A DNA stretch of 64,000 nt from Actinomycetota bacterium (lineage in GTDB: Bacteria; Actinomycetota; Actinomycetes; Mycobacteriales; Pseudonocardiaceae): assembly GCA_021324675.1 (NCBI GenBank), contig JAJPIR010000082.1:84126-148125 (forward strand). Direction: 5' to 3'. The translations under genes were made by a program, and so were the position numbers. Below, one piece after another: positions 1 through 10,020 of the stretch (position 1 is the stretch's first letter; every line of letters begins with the position of its first letter). A model generated the notes under the pieces. That model was not told the DNA's origin, ran no database searches, and saw only the letters and a program-made list of their open reading frames with translations.

Positions 1-11
1 TCGACGGTCAT
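1..11 (-). CDS. Possible start of an ErpA/HesB-like gene (partial)
   Basis: Only the first codons are in the window. On the minus strand an ATG at 11-9 (Met-Thr-Val) follows a GGGGAG ribosome-site-like stretch. In mycobacteria the gene divergent from this DUF3043 gene encodes an iron-sulfur carrier whose protein also begins Met-Thr-Val. The assignment rests on that gene order and three codons, so it is only a suggestion. Confidence 0.3.
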
Positions 12-160
12 GGTTCTCCCCTGAATATCTGTGCTAGGCACGGACGCCGGTGCCCACTCTACGCGAACGCCCGCAGTCGACGGATGATTCCGTAGTATCC
101 GATGGTGGCATATTGACCTGCGGCCTTAGGCGCGCGCCCATTACCTCTAGGCTGGGCACT

Positions 161-778
161 GTGAGGTTCCTGCGCGGCAACACCAACTCCGGCACCCCCG
201 ATGCTGGTCCGGAGCCTGCCGTGGAGACGAGTCCACCGACCCGCACCACCGGCAAGGGCAAGCCGACCCCGAGCCGCCGCGAAGCAGAGGGCCGCAAGCG
301 CGGTCCCGCTCCACCGCCTCCGCGCACGCAGCGCGAAGCCCTGGCCCGGATGCGGGGCTCGAAAGAAGAGCGCCGCAATGCCGCCGCCCAGCGCCGCGAA
401 CGCATGCTCGCCGGGGACGAGAAGTACCTGTTGCCACGCGACCGAGGTCCGGTCAAGGCCTACGTCCGGGATCTTGTGGACTCGCGACGCCACCTTGCCG
501 GTGCTTTCATGCCGCTGGCTCTGCTGGTGATCGTGATGATGCTGATGCCGCCGATCGTGCAGTCATACGGCTCGCTGGTGTCCATGCTGATGCTGGTGGC
601 GATCATCATCGAAGGCGTGCTGCTGGGCCGGATCGTCACCCGACGGGTCCGCGAGCGGTTTCCCAAAGCATCGGAATCCGGGACAAGCCTGGCGTTTTAT
701 GCCATGACCAGGGCTACCCAACTACGCCGGATGCGGGTTCCCAAGCCGCGCGTCAATCCCGGTGACCCCGTCCCGTAA
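161..778 (+). CDS. DUF3043 family membrane protein
   Basis: Conserved actinobacterial membrane protein of unknown function. The GTG at 161 is preferred over the ORF opening at 50 because the protein then starts Met-Arg-Phe-Leu-Arg, as I recall for the family. The first 120 residues are very rich in Lys, Arg, Glu and Ala and look disordered and cytoplasmic. Two close hydrophobic segments follow near residues 117-135 and 142-160 (HLAGAFMPLALLVIVMMLMP and GSLVSMLMLVAIIIEGVLLG). The C-terminus is basic. It sits upstream of the cobU-cobT-cobS cluster on the same strand, separated by 86 bp, so co-transcription is possible but not shown. Confidence 0.75.
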   Translation: MRFLRGNTNSGTPDAGPEPAVETSPPTRTTGKGKPTPSRREAEGRKRGPAPPPPRTQREALARMRGSKEERRNAAAQRRERMLAGDEKYLLPRDRGPVKAYVRDLVDSRRHLAGAFMPLALLVIVMMLMPPIVQSYGSLVSMLMLVAIIIEGVLLGRIVTRRVRERFPKASESGTSLAFYAMTRATQLRRMRVPKPRVNPGDPVP

Positions 779-852
779 CAGCGTCTGACCACGCTTCCCA
801 GCCGTCGAGCGGTATTGCATGCTGCCCTAAGCTCCTCGGGCAATCCGACGGT

Positions 853-875
853 AGCGTCTGGCTGATGCAGACGCT
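853..875 (+). promoter_or_regulatory. Hairpin enclosing the cobU start codon
   Basis: AGCGTCTG (853-860) and CAGACGCT (868-875) are perfect 8-bp inverted arms, with the cobU ATG at 865-867 at the end of the 7-nt loop. Such a stem could limit ribosome access. No cobalamin riboswitch features are visible in the preceding 80 bp. The function is inference only. Confidence 0.25.
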
Positions 876-1386
876 GGTGCTTGGCGGCGCACGCTCAGGC
901 AAGTCGGCGTACGCGGAGGGCTTACTACAGGAGCCCGTGGTGTGTTACCTGGCAACCGCTCGCCGCAGGCCCGGCGACGCTGAGTGGGATGCCCGGATCG
1001 CCGCGCATGCAGCCCGCCGACCCTCGGGTTGGCGCACTGTCGAGCCTGCCGACCTAGCTAGCGCGCTACGCAACGCCGGTGCGGTGCCGGTGCTGATCGA
1101 TGACATCGCAACCTGGCTGGCCGGAGAGCTGGACGACGCCGGCGCGTGGAACGATCAAGCGGCAATTTCCATTTGCCGCGCTCGCTGCGGTGAGCTGGTG
1201 TCGGCGGTGGCGGCCTGCCAGGCGCGGTTGGTGATAGTCAGCGCCGAAGTGGGGCTCGGTGTGGTCCCAGCCACCCACGCGGGGCGACTGTTCCGTGACG
1301 AGCTGGGTGCGCTCAACGCGCAGCTCGCCGCCGTCTGCCAGGAGGTCGTGCTGGTAGTGGCGGGCCTACCCCTCACGTTGCGTTGA
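865..1386 (+). CDS. cobU: Bifunctional adenosylcobinamide kinase / guanylyltransferase
   Basis: Phosphorylates adenosylcobinamide and then transfers GMP to give AdoCbi-GDP, the activated precursor for the lower loop of cobalamin. The protein begins [18 protein letters not shown] with a P-loop at residues 8-14, and has a histidine at about residue 48 ([10 protein letters not shown]) where CobU proteins carry the guanylylated His. Length 173 aa is usual for the family. It starts a cobU-cobT-cobS run; all three act in nucleotide-loop assembly. The start ATG lies in the loop of a small inverted repeat (AGCGTCTG at 853-860, CAGACGCT at 868-875). Confidence 0.93.
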   Translation: MQTLVLGGARSGKSAYAEGLLQEPVVCYLATARRRPGDAEWDARIAAHAARRPSGWRTVEPADLASALRNAGAVPVLIDDIATWLAGELDDAGAWNDQAAISICRARCGELVSAVAACQARLVIVSAEVGLGVVPATHAGRLFRDELGALNAQLAAVCQEVVLVVAGLPLTLR

Positions 1387-1481
1387 CGCTCCCCTCCATC
1401 AGCACCCTGCACAGCCACACTGGCCACGGGAAGGGACGAAGATGGGCCACGCGAGCGGATACCGAGCACCAGGAGAGCCGC

Positions 1482-2555
1482 GTGAAGTTCCCGACGATCA
1501 TGCCACCCGACCAGCAAGCCCACCGCCAAGCCGTGGCCCGTCATGAGCAACTGACCAAACCCGCCGGTTCGCTGGGTCGGCTTGAGGAACTGGGAGTGTG
1601 GGCGACCGCGTGTCAGGGGGTGTGCCCCCCGCATGCGTTCGTCCGGCCGCAAGTCGTGGTCTTCGCCGCGGACCACGGCGTTGCCGCACACGGCGTGTCC
1701 GCTTATCCGAGCGAGGTCACCCAGCAGATGGTGGCCAACTTCCTCAGCGGAGGGGCGGCGGTGAACGTGCTGGCAACGGCGAGCGGGGCCACCGTGCGGG
1801 TGGTCGACGTGGCCGTGGACTGCGATCCCGCTGTGGCTGCCACGCCCCCACTGGTCACGAGGCACAAGGTCCGCCGAGGCGGTGGTGCTATTCACCTGGA
1901 GGATGCGCTGACCGACGTCGAAGTCATCCAGGCGCTGGATGCCGGAGTGATGGTTGCCGACGAGGAGATCGATCGGGGCGCCGACCTGCTGATCGCAGGC
2001 GACATGGGGATTGGCAACACCACGCCCGCCGCTGTGCTGGTGGCTGCACTCACCCGAGCAGAGCCAGTGGCAGTGGTAGGCCGGGGCACTGGCATCGACG
2101 ATGCCGGCTGGATGCGCAAGGCTGCTGCGATCCGAGATGCGTTGCGTCGAGCCCGCCCGGTGGTGAGTGATCCCGTGGCGCTGCTGCGGACCGTAGGCGG
2201 TGCCGATATTGCTGCGATGGCTGCCTTTCTTGCCCAGGCCGCGGCCCGGCGCACCCCGGTGATCCTCGACGGAGTGGTCGTCGGAGCAGCGGCGATGCTC
2301 GCTGAGGACATGGCGCCCGGAGCGCGGCAATGGTGGGTGGCCGGGCATCGCTCCGTCGAACCGGCGCACACGCTGGCCCTGCAACATCTGGAGCTCGAAC
2401 CCATCCTCGAACTGGGTATGCGGCTGGGTGAGGGCTCCGGGGCACTTGCCGCGCTACCGCTGGTGCAGATGGCGGTCCGCATTCTGGCCGAGATGGCCAC
2501 CTTCGCCGACGCCGGCGTGTCCGGGCCGGTAGGTGCTCCACAGCCGGCAACGTGA
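1482..2555 (+). CDS. cobT: Nicotinate-nucleotide:dimethylbenzimidazole phosphoribosyltransferase
   Basis: Makes alpha-ribazole phosphate, the lower-ligand nucleotide that CobS joins to AdoCbi-GDP. I chose the GTG at 1482 because AGGAG lies 7 bp upstream; the open frame extends back to 1383 but that stretch lacks CobT character. The 357-aa product has the family features [25 protein letters not shown] and, near the C-terminus, [13 protein letters not shown], where the second Glu matches the catalytic base of CobT. The gene follows cobU by 95 bp and overlaps cobS by four bases (GTGA), indicating translational coupling. Confidence 0.94.
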   Translation: MKFPTIMPPDQQAHRQAVARHEQLTKPAGSLGRLEELGVWATACQGVCPPHAFVRPQVVVFAADHGVAAHGVSAYPSEVTQQMVANFLSGGAAVNVLATASGATVRVVDVAVDCDPAVAATPPLVTRHKVRRGGGAIHLEDALTDVEVIQALDAGVMVADEEIDRGADLLIAGDMGIGNTTPAAVLVAALTRAEPVAVVGRGTGIDDAGWMRKAAAIRDALRRARPVVSDPVALLRTVGGADIAAMAAFLAQAAARRTPVILDGVVVGAAAMLAEDMAPGARQWWVAGHRSVEPAHTLALQHLELEPILELGMRLGEGSGALAALPLVQMAVRILAEMATFADAGVSGPVGAPQPAT

Positions 2556-3310
2556 GCCGGCGACCGCGGGGCTTGCGGCTGGCGTTGTCCTGGCTAACGG
2601 TCTTCCCGGTGGGAACGCCGGCCGACGTGGATTTCGGGGCCGCCCGCCGGGCGCTGTACTGGGCGCCCGTGGTCGGTGCCGCGTTGGGTGTGCTGGCTGC
2701 CGGACTGCTGGCCGCCCTTCATTCGCTGGGTGCGCCACCGCTGCTAGCCGGACTGGTCGTGGTGGCGTCGCTGGCTGGATGTACGCGCGCGATGCATTTA
2801 GACGGGCTAGCCGACACTGCCGACGGGCTAGGCTGCTACGGAGGCACCCAGCGGGCGTTGGAGGTGATGCGGGAGGGCTCGTGCGGCCCGTTCGCCGTGG
2901 TCGCCCTGGTGTTGGTACTGGCTACGCAGGCCGCGGCACTGGGAACGCTCGCGCAGGCTGGCCGGCTGATCCCGGTGGTACTGGCCCTGATCGCGGGGCG
3001 GGCCGCCTTCGGATGGTGCGCCCGCCGGGGGGTGCCAGCGGCCCGGCCAGCAGGCTTGGGGGCGTTGGTAGCCGGTAGCCAGCCCCTCGCGGTACCCGTG
3101 GCCTGGTTTGCCATCCTGCTGGCCGGTGGCCTGCTGGCAGTGCCCGGCCGCGCCTGGCAAGGCACGTTGGCGGTCGCCGTCGCTGCGCTCGTCGTGGTGA
3201 CACTGTCCGCGCATACCCGCCGCCGCTTGGGCGGCGTCACCGGCGATGTCCTTGGCGCCACCAGCGAACTGACCACCACGATCATCCTCACCATCTGCGC
3301 CTTGGCCTAA
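2552..3310 (+). CDS. cobS: Adenosylcobinamide-GDP ribazoletransferase (cobalamin synthase)
   Basis: Integral membrane enzyme that joins AdoCbi-GDP to alpha-ribazole (phosphate), the last step of cobalamin assembly. The 252-aa protein has several hydrophobic helices and the family signature [18 protein letters not shown] at about residues 80-97, with conserved acidic residues for Mg2+ binding, followed by [14 protein letters not shown]. The start GTG overlaps the cobT stop. It ends the cobUTS run and faces the convergent ilvE gene, with 94 bp between the two stops. Confidence 0.93.
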   Translation: MSRRPRGLRLALSWLTVFPVGTPADVDFGAARRALYWAPVVGAALGVLAAGLLAALHSLGAPPLLAGLVVVASLAGCTRAMHLDGLADTADGLGCYGGTQRALEVMREGSCGPFAVVALVLVLATQAAALGTLAQAGRLIPVVLALIAGRAAFGWCARRGVPAARPAGLGALVAGSQPLAVPVAWFAILLAGGLLAVPGRAWQGTLAVAVAALVVVTLSAHTRRRLGGVTGDVLGATSELTTTIILTICALA

Positions 3311-3404
3311 CCCGATGCCCGTCGCCTAGTCCGAAGCGACATAGGGGTCGAGCGTCGCCCAAGCGCCAATAGGCCTCCCCCGTCGGCAGCAGGGTGATCA
3401 CTGA

Positions 3405-4517
3405 TCAGGTGACTGGGACCATCCAGTGGTGGGGGTCGGGGGCGGCGCCGCGCTGGATGGCGGTGAGGGAAGCCCGGAGCTGGGTGGTGATCGGGCCGGG
3501 AGCACCATCACCGATCATGAACTCGCCACCGGCGTAGGCGACCCGGCCGACAGGAGTGATCACCGCAGCGGTACCACAACCGAAGACCTCCGTGATGTCG
3601 CCAGTCTGAACACCCTTTTCCCATTCTTCGGTAGAGATTCGCCGTTCTTCGACGGCCAGCCCGTGGTCCTGAGCCAAGATGAGCAAGGAATCGCGGGTGA
3701 TGCCAGGAAGCAAGGCACCAGTGAGTTCCGGAGTCACCAGCCGGGCCCGCGGCCCTTCACCAAAGACGAAGCACAAATTGTTGGTGCCCATCTCCTCCAC
3801 CCAGCGGCGCTCGACCGCATCGAGCCACACCACCTGGTCGCAACCGTGATCGAGGGCCTGCTGCTGGACCACCAGTGAGGCAGCGTAGTTCCCAGCGAAC
3901 TTGACTGCTCCAGTGCCACCGGGCGCGGCCCGGACGTACTCGGTGCACAACCACACACTGACCGGCTCCAGCCCGTTGCGGAAATACGGCCCAGCCGGTG
4001 AAGCGATGAGTAGGTAACGGTAGGTAGCTGAGGGCCGCATGCCCAGGCCCACCTCGGTGGCAAACAGCATGGGTCGCAGGTACAGCGACTCTTCCCCGCC
4101 AGCAGCGGGAACCCAGTCGACATCGGCTTGCACCAGCTCACACAGCGATCCGAGGAAAAGCTCGTCAGGCAGTTCCGGCATTGCTACCCGCCGAGCCGAG
4201 GAGCGCAGCCGGGCGGCGTTGGCCAGCGGCCGGAAACAGGACACGGTGCCGTCAGGCTGGCGGTAAGCCTTGAGACCCTCGAAAATGGCCTGCCCGTAGT
4301 GCAGCACCATGGTGGCTGGATCGATGGTCAGAGCCCGATACGGGCCAACGTGAGCGTCATGCCAACCGCGGCCCGCAGTCCAGCAGATGTCCACCATGTG
4401 GTCGGTGAAGTACCGGCCGAAACCGGGTGCGGCCAGAATCTCCGCCCGCCGTTGCGGTGGCATCGGCGAAGGGTGTGGCAGTCGGACGAAGGCTGGCGTG
4501 GCGCTCATGAGCAGCAC
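3405..4517 (-). CDS. ilvE: Branched-chain amino acid aminotransferase
   Basis: PLP-dependent class IV aminotransferase that makes leucine, isoleucine and valine from their 2-oxo acids. Family features include [30 protein letters not shown], the PLP lysine in [13 protein letters not shown] (around residue 205), [10 protein letters not shown] and [15 protein letters not shown] near the end. Start choice is open: GTG at 4517 has AGAGG five bases upstream, while an in-frame ATG at 4508 would give Met-Ser-Ala-Thr-Pro. It is divergent from galT with about 50 bp between starts, so both promoters must lie in that short gap. Confidence 0.93.
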   Translation of the reverse strand: MLLMSATPAFVRLPHPSPMPPQRRAEILAAPGFGRYFTDHMVDICWTAGRGWHDAHVGPYRALTIDPATMVLHYGQAIFEGLKAYRQPDGTVSCFRPLANAARLRSSARRVAMPELPDELFLGSLCELVQADVDWVPAAGGEESLYLRPMLFATEVGLGMRPSATYRYLLIASPAGPYFRNGLEPVSVWLCTEYVRAAPGGTGAVKFAGNYAASLVVQQQALDHGCDQVVWLDAVERRWVEEMGTNNLCFVFGEGPRARLVTPELTGALLPGITRDSLLILAQDHGLAVEERRISTEEWEKGVQTGDITEVFGCGTAAVITPVGRVAYAGGEFMIGDGAPGPITTQLRASLTAIQRGAAPDPHHWMVPVT

Positions 4518-4571
4518 GGTATCCTCTCGGATGCCGAAATGGTAGGACGTCCCACTATTTGATTGTGCGCC

Positions 4572-5717
4572 ATGCTGACTCGCGTGACCGAGCTGCGCAC
4601 CTTGATCAGGACCACCCGTACTCGCCTGGCTGATGGTCGCGCGTTGGCGTACTACGACGACCGTGAACCGTACGTATCAGGCATGGCAACCCGGGCCCTC
4701 CATGACTCCCGGGACCTACCTGCTGGTCAGGCTCAACCCACCATGCGCCGCGATGTGCTCACTGGAGAATGGGTCATTTTTGCTCCGCACCGTATGGACC
4801 GCACACACCTTCCTACGGCGGCACAATGCCCGCTGTGCCCGAGCCGGCCTGGGGCATTGACCGAGATTCCCGCCGATGACTACGACGTGGTGGTATTCGA
4901 CAACCAGTATCCCAGCATGATCGCAACCGCGGGTCCGGTGCCGGCGTGGCTCGATGGGGATCCGCTATGGCCGCAATGCCCCGCGGTCGGCCGCTGCGAG
5001 GTGATCTGCTTTACCAGTGCGCACAACACCTCCTTCGCCGAACTGACCCCGCATCGGGTAGCGACGGTGATCGAGGCCTGGGTTGACCGTACCCGTGCCT
5101 TATCTGCCATGACGCAGGTGAGGCAGGTTTTCTGCTTTGAAAATCGCGGTGCCGAAATCGGGGTGACGCTGCATCATCCGCACGGCCAGATCTACGCGTA
5201 CCCGTTTGTGCCACCGCGCACCGAACGGCTGGTGGCCCAGGCGGCGGCGCACCGCGACCGCACGGGGCGCGATCTGTTCGCGGACATGCTTACCGCCGAA
5301 TTGAGAGCCGGCCTGCGGGTGGTATATCAAGGCACATCCTGGACGGCGTACGTGCCCGCCGCCGCACGATGGCCGGTGGAGCTGCACCTGCTGCCGCACC
5401 GCGCCGTGCCCGATCTCGCCAGCCTGGACAGCGCGGAACGCTCCGAGCTCGCCACACTTTATCCAGCGATGCTGCAACGGTTGGACAAGTTTTTCGCCGA
5501 CCAGGGCGACCCCGGGCCGGTGCCCTACGTCGCAGGCTGGCACCAGGCTCCGATCGGCCCCGGACGGGACCTGGTCCGGCTACACCTTCAACTGTTCTCC
5601 GTGCGCCGCGCCGCAGGAAAGCTCAAGTACCTCGCCGGGTCGGAGTCCGGGGTCGGGGTCTGGCTCAACGACACCACCCCCGAGCGGATCGCGCGGCGGC
5701 TGCGGTCCCTGACGTGA
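4572..5717 (+). CDS. galT: Galactose-1-phosphate uridylyltransferase
   Basis: Leloir pathway enzyme exchanging UMP between UDP-glucose and galactose-1-phosphate. Evidence: [20 protein letters not shown] near the N-terminus, a CPLC metal-binding pair, FDNQYPSM, and the active-site [15 protein letters not shown] (His-Pro-His-Gly-Gln) in the middle. The C-terminal half has the second HIT-like domain ([20 protein letters not shown]). The frame opens at TTG 4563; ATG 4572 is preferred, and GTG 4584 is also possible. It overlaps galK by four bases, making a two-gene unit. No galE or galactose transporter is in the window. Confidence 0.93.
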   Translation: MLTRVTELRTLIRTTRTRLADGRALAYYDDREPYVSGMATRALHDSRDLPAGQAQPTMRRDVLTGEWVIFAPHRMDRTHLPTAAQCPLCPSRPGALTEIPADDYDVVVFDNQYPSMIATAGPVPAWLDGDPLWPQCPAVGRCEVICFTSAHNTSFAELTPHRVATVIEAWVDRTRALSAMTQVRQVFCFENRGAEIGVTLHHPHGQIYAYPFVPPRTERLVAQAAAHRDRTGRDLFADMLTAELRAGLRVVYQGTSWTAYVPAAARWPVELHLLPHRAVPDLASLDSAERSELATLYPAMLQRLDKFFADQGDPGPVPYVAGWHQAPIGPGRDLVRLHLQLFSVRRAAGKLKYLAGSESGVGVWLNDTTPERIARRLRSLT

Positions 5718-6802
5718 ACAGCTCGCTTCGCGCCGCCTTCCGCGCCGCGTTCCACCGCGACCCGCACGGTGTGTGGGCGTCCCCGGGTCGAGTGAACTTG
5801 ATCGGCGAGCATGTGGACTACGCGGGCGGGCTGTGTTTGCCGCTAGCACTGCCGCATTGCACCGTGGTGGCTGCAGCGTCCCGGGACGACGGCAAGCTAC
5901 GGCTCCGTTCATGGCATCGCGATGCGCAGCCGTGGGACGGCGCTATTGACACGGTCGGTCCCGGCCATCCGCCCGGCTGGGCCGCCTACCCAGCCGGCGT
6001 GATGTGGGCACTCGGCGCTCCCGCCGGGGGGCTGGACCTGCTCGTCGGGGAGTCGGTGCCACCGGGGGCCGGGCTGGCCTCCTCTGCCGCCCTGGAATGC
6101 GCGGTCTCGCTGGCCGTGGATGCCCTCTGCGGGCTTGGGCTGGCCGCGACTACCGCCGGGCGCGCGCAGCTTGCCGCGGCGTGCCGCCGCGCCGAGAACG
6201 AAGTCGTCGGAGCGCCAACTGGAGGGATGGATCAGCTTGCTTCGCTGTGCTGCATCCCAGAGCATGCCCTGCTACTCGATTGCCGGGACCACACGATGAG
6301 GCATTTGCCGCTGAATCTCCGCGCAGCTGGTCTCAACCTGCTCGTCGCCGACACCGGAGCACCACACCGGATCGTCGATGGCGAGTACGCCGAGCGCCGC
6401 CGCAGCGCCGAGCTGGCCGCTGCCGCGCTGGGGGTCCCTAACCTCCGGGAGGCGGCATCGCACCGGATCGCTGAGCTCACCGATCCGGTGCTGCGCCGGC
6501 GCGCACGGCATGTGGTGAGCGAGATCACCCGGGTGCAGGCGGTCGTCGCCCTGCTGGAGGCTGGCCGGATCGGCGACATCGGGCCGTTGTTGAACGCCTC
6601 GCACGCCTCGTTGCGCGATGACCTGGAAGTTTCCAGTCCGGAGCTGGACGACGTGGTCGATGCTGCCTGCGCCGCAGGGGCGTTGGGCGCTCGGATGACC
6701 GGCGGCGGATTCGGTGGCTCGGCTCTTATCCTGGTCGAGCAGCGCGCCACCCCCACGGTTGCGCGCGCCGTCGGTGCGCACAGATGCTTCACGGTGCTAT
6801 AG
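5714..6802 (+). CDS. galK: Galactokinase
   Basis: GHMP-family kinase that phosphorylates galactose at C1 to feed GalT. The GTG at 5714 overlaps the galT stop (GTGA); the much longer open frame upstream is galT in another frame. The N-terminus carries the galactokinase signature GRVNLIGEHVDYAGG, then the GHMP motif PPGAGLASSAALE, GGMDQLASLC with the catalytic Asp region, and a C-terminal GARMTGGGFGGSALILV. Length 362 aa is slightly short of typical but complete. The stop lies 11 bp from the convergent gcvT stop. Confidence 0.94.
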   Translation: MNSSLRAAFRAAFHRDPHGVWASPGRVNLIGEHVDYAGGLCLPLALPHCTVVAAASRDDGKLRLRSWHRDAQPWDGAIDTVGPGHPPGWAAYPAGVMWALGAPAGGLDLLVGESVPPGAGLASSAALECAVSLAVDALCGLGLAATTAGRAQLAAACRRAENEVVGAPTGGMDQLASLCCIPEHALLLDCRDHTMRHLPLNLRAAGLNLLVADTGAPHRIVDGEYAERRRSAELAAAALGVPNLREAASHRIAELTDPVLRRRARHVVSEITRVQAVVALLEAGRIGDIGPLLNASHASLRDDLEVSSPELDDVVDAACAAGALGARMTGGGFGGSALILVEQRATPTVARAVGAHRCFTVL

Positions 6803-6813
6803 CGCCGAATCGC

Positions 6814-7920
6814 TCATGAGCGCACGTGTGAGGGCACAAACGGTGGCTTCACCACCTCGCAGGGCAGCGCGCGGCCCCGCACATCAACCTGAACGGTTGT
6901 GCCGGGCCGCACAGTGGCGTCGAGCAGCGCCAGTGCGATACCGGTGCGCAGGGTTGGGGAGAAGGTCCCGGAGGTGGTCTCCCCGACTGGCGCACCCGCC
7001 GCAGATCGCACCGCCATGTGCGCCCGGGGCACCCCGCGCGTGGCCGCACGCAGCCCCCGCAGCCGGCGCGATGGTCCGGCGTCACGCTCGGCAAGCAGTG
7101 CATCACGTCCCCAGAAAGCCGGCTTCTGCCAGCCGATCGCCCAGGACAAGCCACCCTCTAGCGGGGTGATATCCGGACCGATGTCCTGGCCATGGAGGGG
7201 GTAACCCATCTCGGTACGCAAAGTATCCCGGGCGCCGAGGCCACATGCCCGGCCCCCGAGCGGGTCGGCGGCAGCCAGCAAGGCGTTCCACAAATCGGAT
7301 GCGTAATCCCAGGGCGGGAACAGCTCATAGCCACGCTCGCCGGTGTAGCCGGTACGACCTAACCGCACCGGCACACCGGCGTGCTCGGCGTCGATGAAAC
7401 TCAGGTAGCTCAGATTGCCCACCGGCAATCCCACGGCGCTGAGCAGATCAGCCGAACGCGGTCCCTGCACGGCGAGCACTGCATACTGATCATGCATGTC
7501 GGTCACGGTGATTGCCGGTGGCGCCGCAGCAGCAAGCCGGCGCGCCACTGGCGCCGCGTTGGCCGCGTTCGGTACGCAGAACACCTCATCGCCACTGATC
7601 AGGTAGGCGATCAGATCGTCTACTACCCCACCGTCTTGTGCGCAGCACAAGGTGTATTGGACCTGTCCTGGCCTGATCTTGGCCAGGTCCGCGGTGAGGC
7701 ATGAGTTGACGAAGTCCGCAGCCCCCGGACCAGCGATCACGATCTTGCCGAGATGCGTGACGTCGAAAATGCCTACCGCCTCACGCACCGCGGTGTGCTC
7801 GGCGACGACACCCCCGCCGTGGTAGCTGATGGGCATTTCCCAACCGCCGAAGGTACCCAGGGTGGCGCCAGCCTTGACGTGCACGGCGTGCAGGGGTCCG
7901 CGGTGCAGATCGGGAGTCAC
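6814..7920 (-). CDS. gcvT: Aminomethyltransferase (glycine cleavage T protein)
   Basis: Takes the aminomethyl group from the lipoylated H protein to tetrahydrofolate, releasing ammonia. The 368-aa protein has the family start [20 protein letters not shown], the FDVTHLGKI motif, [12 protein letters not shown], and a C-terminal GCV_T beta-barrel domain ([13 protein letters not shown]). Start is GTG at 7920. It stands alone: gcvP and gcvH are not adjacent. Its dependence on a lipoyl carrier fits the presence of lipA, lipB and lpd further along. The pepA gene is divergent, with only 85 bp between starts. Confidence 0.93.
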   Translation of the reverse strand: MTPDLHRGPLHAVHVKAGATLGTFGGWEMPISYHGGGVVAEHTAVREAVGIFDVTHLGKIVIAGPGAADFVNSCLTADLAKIRPGQVQYTLCCAQDGGVVDDLIAYLISGDEVFCVPNAANAAPVARRLAAAAPPAITVTDMHDQYAVLAVQGPRSADLLSAVGLPVGNLSYLSFIDAEHAGVPVRLGRTGYTGERGYELFPPWDYASDLWNALLAAADPLGGRACGLGARDTLRTEMGYPLHGQDIGPDITPLEGGLSWAIGWQKPAFWGRDALLAERDAGPSRRLRGLRAATRGVPRAHMAVRSAAGAPVGETTSGTFSPTLRTGIALALLDATVRPGTTVQVDVRGRALPCEVVKPPFVPSHVRS

Positions 7921-8005
7921 GGCTATGGAACGCTACCTTCCAGGGTGGTTGCCATGGCGACCTGCCCAACGCGTCCCAATCCGTCGGATTAGCGAGGAGA
8001 TCACC

Positions 8006-9493
8006 GTGACCACCCCGACGCTGCGCCTCACCGATGCCTCGGTGATCACCGCGACCGTCGATGCTCTCGTGGTGGGGACCGTGTACGGCGAGGACGGCCC
8101 CCACCTTTTACCGGGCAACGAGGAGGTCGACGCGGCGTTCGACGGTGCGCTCATCGACGTGCTGAAAGTGCTGGGAGCGCGCGGCAAGGCCGATGAAGTG
8201 ATCAAGGTGCCAACCCGTCGAGCCATCGGTGCTCCGCTGCTTGTCGCCACCGGCCTGGGCGAGGTCAACGGCAAGCCCAGCGGCGAGCAAGTACGTCGCG
8301 CCGCCGGGGCCGCATCGCGCGCGCTGTCGGGCACCTCTCGAGCGATCACGACGCTGTCCCGGATCGACCTTGCCGCCGCGGCAGAGGGCACTGCCCTGGG
8401 CTGCTACATGTTCACCGCCTACCGCTCGCATAACGGCGACGCCCCGCTGAGCCGGATGGATCTGTCGGTTCCTTCGGCCAACGACCGCGCTGCGGAACAA
8501 GACCTGGCGAAGGCCGTCGCCATGGTGGAAGCGGTTACGGCCGCTCGTGATCTGGTGAACACCCCACCTAACGACCTGTATCCCGCCTCATTTGCTGATC
8601 GGGCTGTCAGTCTCGCTGAGGCAGCCGGATTACACACCGAGGTGCTCGACGAGAAAGACCTGCTGCGTGACGGCTACGGCGGCATCCTCGGCGTCGGTGG
8701 TGGATCCTCGCGGCCGCCACGGTTAGTCCGGCTGCATCACAACCCAGCCACGCCGAAGGCGAGGGTGGCGCTGGTTGGTAAGGGGATCACGTTCGACACC
8801 GGCGGCATCTCGATCAAGCCTGCGGCGAAGATGGAAGAGATGACCATGGACATGGCTGGTGCGGCCGCCGTCATCGTGACCACCGTGCTGGCCGGCCGGC
8901 TGGAACTGCCCGTTGAGGTGATCGCGACCGTTCCGATGGCCGAGAACATGCCTTCGGCCACCGCTTACCGTCCCGGCGACGTGCTCACCATGTACGGGGG
9001 CACCACCGTGGAGGTCATCAACACCGACGCCGAGGGACGGCTGATCCTTGCTGACGCGTTGGTCCGCGCGGCACAAGACAACCCGGACTATCTGATCGAC
9101 ACTGCCACACTGACCGGCGCCCAGATCGTTGCGCTCGGCAAGCGAACGCCGGGGATCATGGGAACCCCGGATTTCCGCGACCGGGTCACCGCGATCTCGC
9201 AGCGAGTCGGAGAAAACGGCTGGGCCATGCCGCTGCCTGAACACCTGCGGTCGGATCTGGACTCCAAGCTTGCTGATATCGCCAACGTGGCCGAACACCG
9301 CTGGGGCGGCATGCTCGCCGCCGGGGTGTTCCTGTCCGAGTTCGTCCCTGACGGTATTCCCTGGGCGCACCTGGACATCGCCGGGCCGGCTTATAACACC
9401 GGCTCACCGTGGGGGTATACCGGCAAGGGCGGCACCGGCGTACCAGTGCGCACTCTTGCCGCTGTCCTCGCGGACATCGCCGAACGCGGGTGA
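8006..9493 (+). CDS. pepA: Leucyl aminopeptidase (M17)
   Basis: Cytosolic metallo-aminopeptidase that removes N-terminal residues from peptides. Start GTG 8006 is supported by GAGGAG six bases upstream; the open frame runs back to 7829 across the gcvT promoter. The N-terminal third is the macro-like M17 N domain. The C-terminal catalytic domain has GKGITFDTGGISIKP, MDMAGAAAVI and the M17 signature NTDAEGRL, which supply the two-metal site. Length 495 aa is normal. It matches the pepB/pepA position next to gcvT in mycobacteria. Confidence 0.94.
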   Translation: MTTPTLRLTDASVITATVDALVVGTVYGEDGPHLLPGNEEVDAAFDGALIDVLKVLGARGKADEVIKVPTRRAIGAPLLVATGLGEVNGKPSGEQVRRAAGAASRALSGTSRAITTLSRIDLAAAAEGTALGCYMFTAYRSHNGDAPLSRMDLSVPSANDRAAEQDLAKAVAMVEAVTAARDLVNTPPNDLYPASFADRAVSLAEAAGLHTEVLDEKDLLRDGYGGILGVGGGSSRPPRLVRLHHNPATPKARVALVGKGITFDTGGISIKPAAKMEEMTMDMAGAAAVIVTTVLAGRLELPVEVIATVPMAENMPSATAYRPGDVLTMYGGTTVEVINTDAEGRLILADALVRAAQDNPDYLIDTATLTGAQIVALGKRTPGIMGTPDFRDRVTAISQRVGENGWAMPLPEHLRSDLDSKLADIANVAEHRWGGMLAAGVFLSEFVPDGIPWAHLDIAGPAYNTGSPWGYTGKGGTGVPVRTLAAVLADIAERG

Positions 9494-9529
9494 GCAGCCG
9501 AAGCAGCTGGATCGCCTGATCACCAAGCT

Positions 9530-9850
9530 TTAGTCACGCTGGCGCTGGCGCGCGGTGTAGTCACGCATCCGTTGCGGGTATCCGACGAGGGCGACGTCAT
9601 AGATCGGGATCTTCAGCTGCTTGGCCAGCCGGCGGGCCGCAGGCGCACCGTTGACCCTGCGCCGGGTCCACTCACCATCATGCGCGACCAGCACGACGGT
9701 GGTGTCCGTCATCATGGTGCGGGGTTCGATGAACGCTTCCACCCCGGTATGGCTTGCCGCCCACTGCTTAAGGTGGTCGAGGTCGGCGCTGAATGCAGCG
9801 CGCGTGGTACGAGCGCGCCGCGTGCCTAGCAGCCGATCCAGTACGCCCAC
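9530..9850 (-). CDS. Small conserved actinobacterial protein, function unknown
   Basis: I chose GTG 9850, giving Met-Gly-Val-Leu-Asp-Arg-Leu-Leu-Gly, because a GAGGAG sits nine bases upstream and related short proteins I recall begin this way; the frame opens earlier at ATG 9886. The 106-aa product is mixed alpha/beta with no membrane segment. Visible features are VEAFIEPRTMMTDTTVVLVA, a Trp-rich basic stretch GEWTRRRV, and a C-terminal VALVGYPQRMRDY. Homologues are sometimes labelled oxidoreductase, but no cofactor motif is visible. It lies between pepA (convergent) and lpd (divergent). Confidence 0.6.
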   Translation of the reverse strand: MGVLDRLLGTRRARTTRAAFSADLDHLKQWAASHTGVEAFIEPRTMMTDTTVVLVAHDGEWTRRRVNGAPAARRLAKQLKIPIYDVALVGYPQRMRDYTARQRQRD

Positions 9851-10020
9851 CTCGCACACCTCCTCGGCCGCCGATACCTTCGGCATAGCACCAGCTCAAC
9901 GGACGTGCCGCCGCGCAGCCCAGTGCGATCCCGCCCACGTCGCAGGCAACCGCAGACTGGTGACAAGATGTCTGTGACGCCCAATGCCACGTTACCGACG
10001 TCTGCTTGAGGAGCGTGTCA

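Noticed and set aside
780..864. Cobalamin riboswitch before cobU
   Set aside because: Too short a space and no B12-box-like conserved sequence seen.
1155..2387. Long minus-strand ORF opposite cobU/cobT
   Set aside because: Antisense shadow of high-GC genes; no recognisable sequence, while both plus-strand genes have full family motifs.
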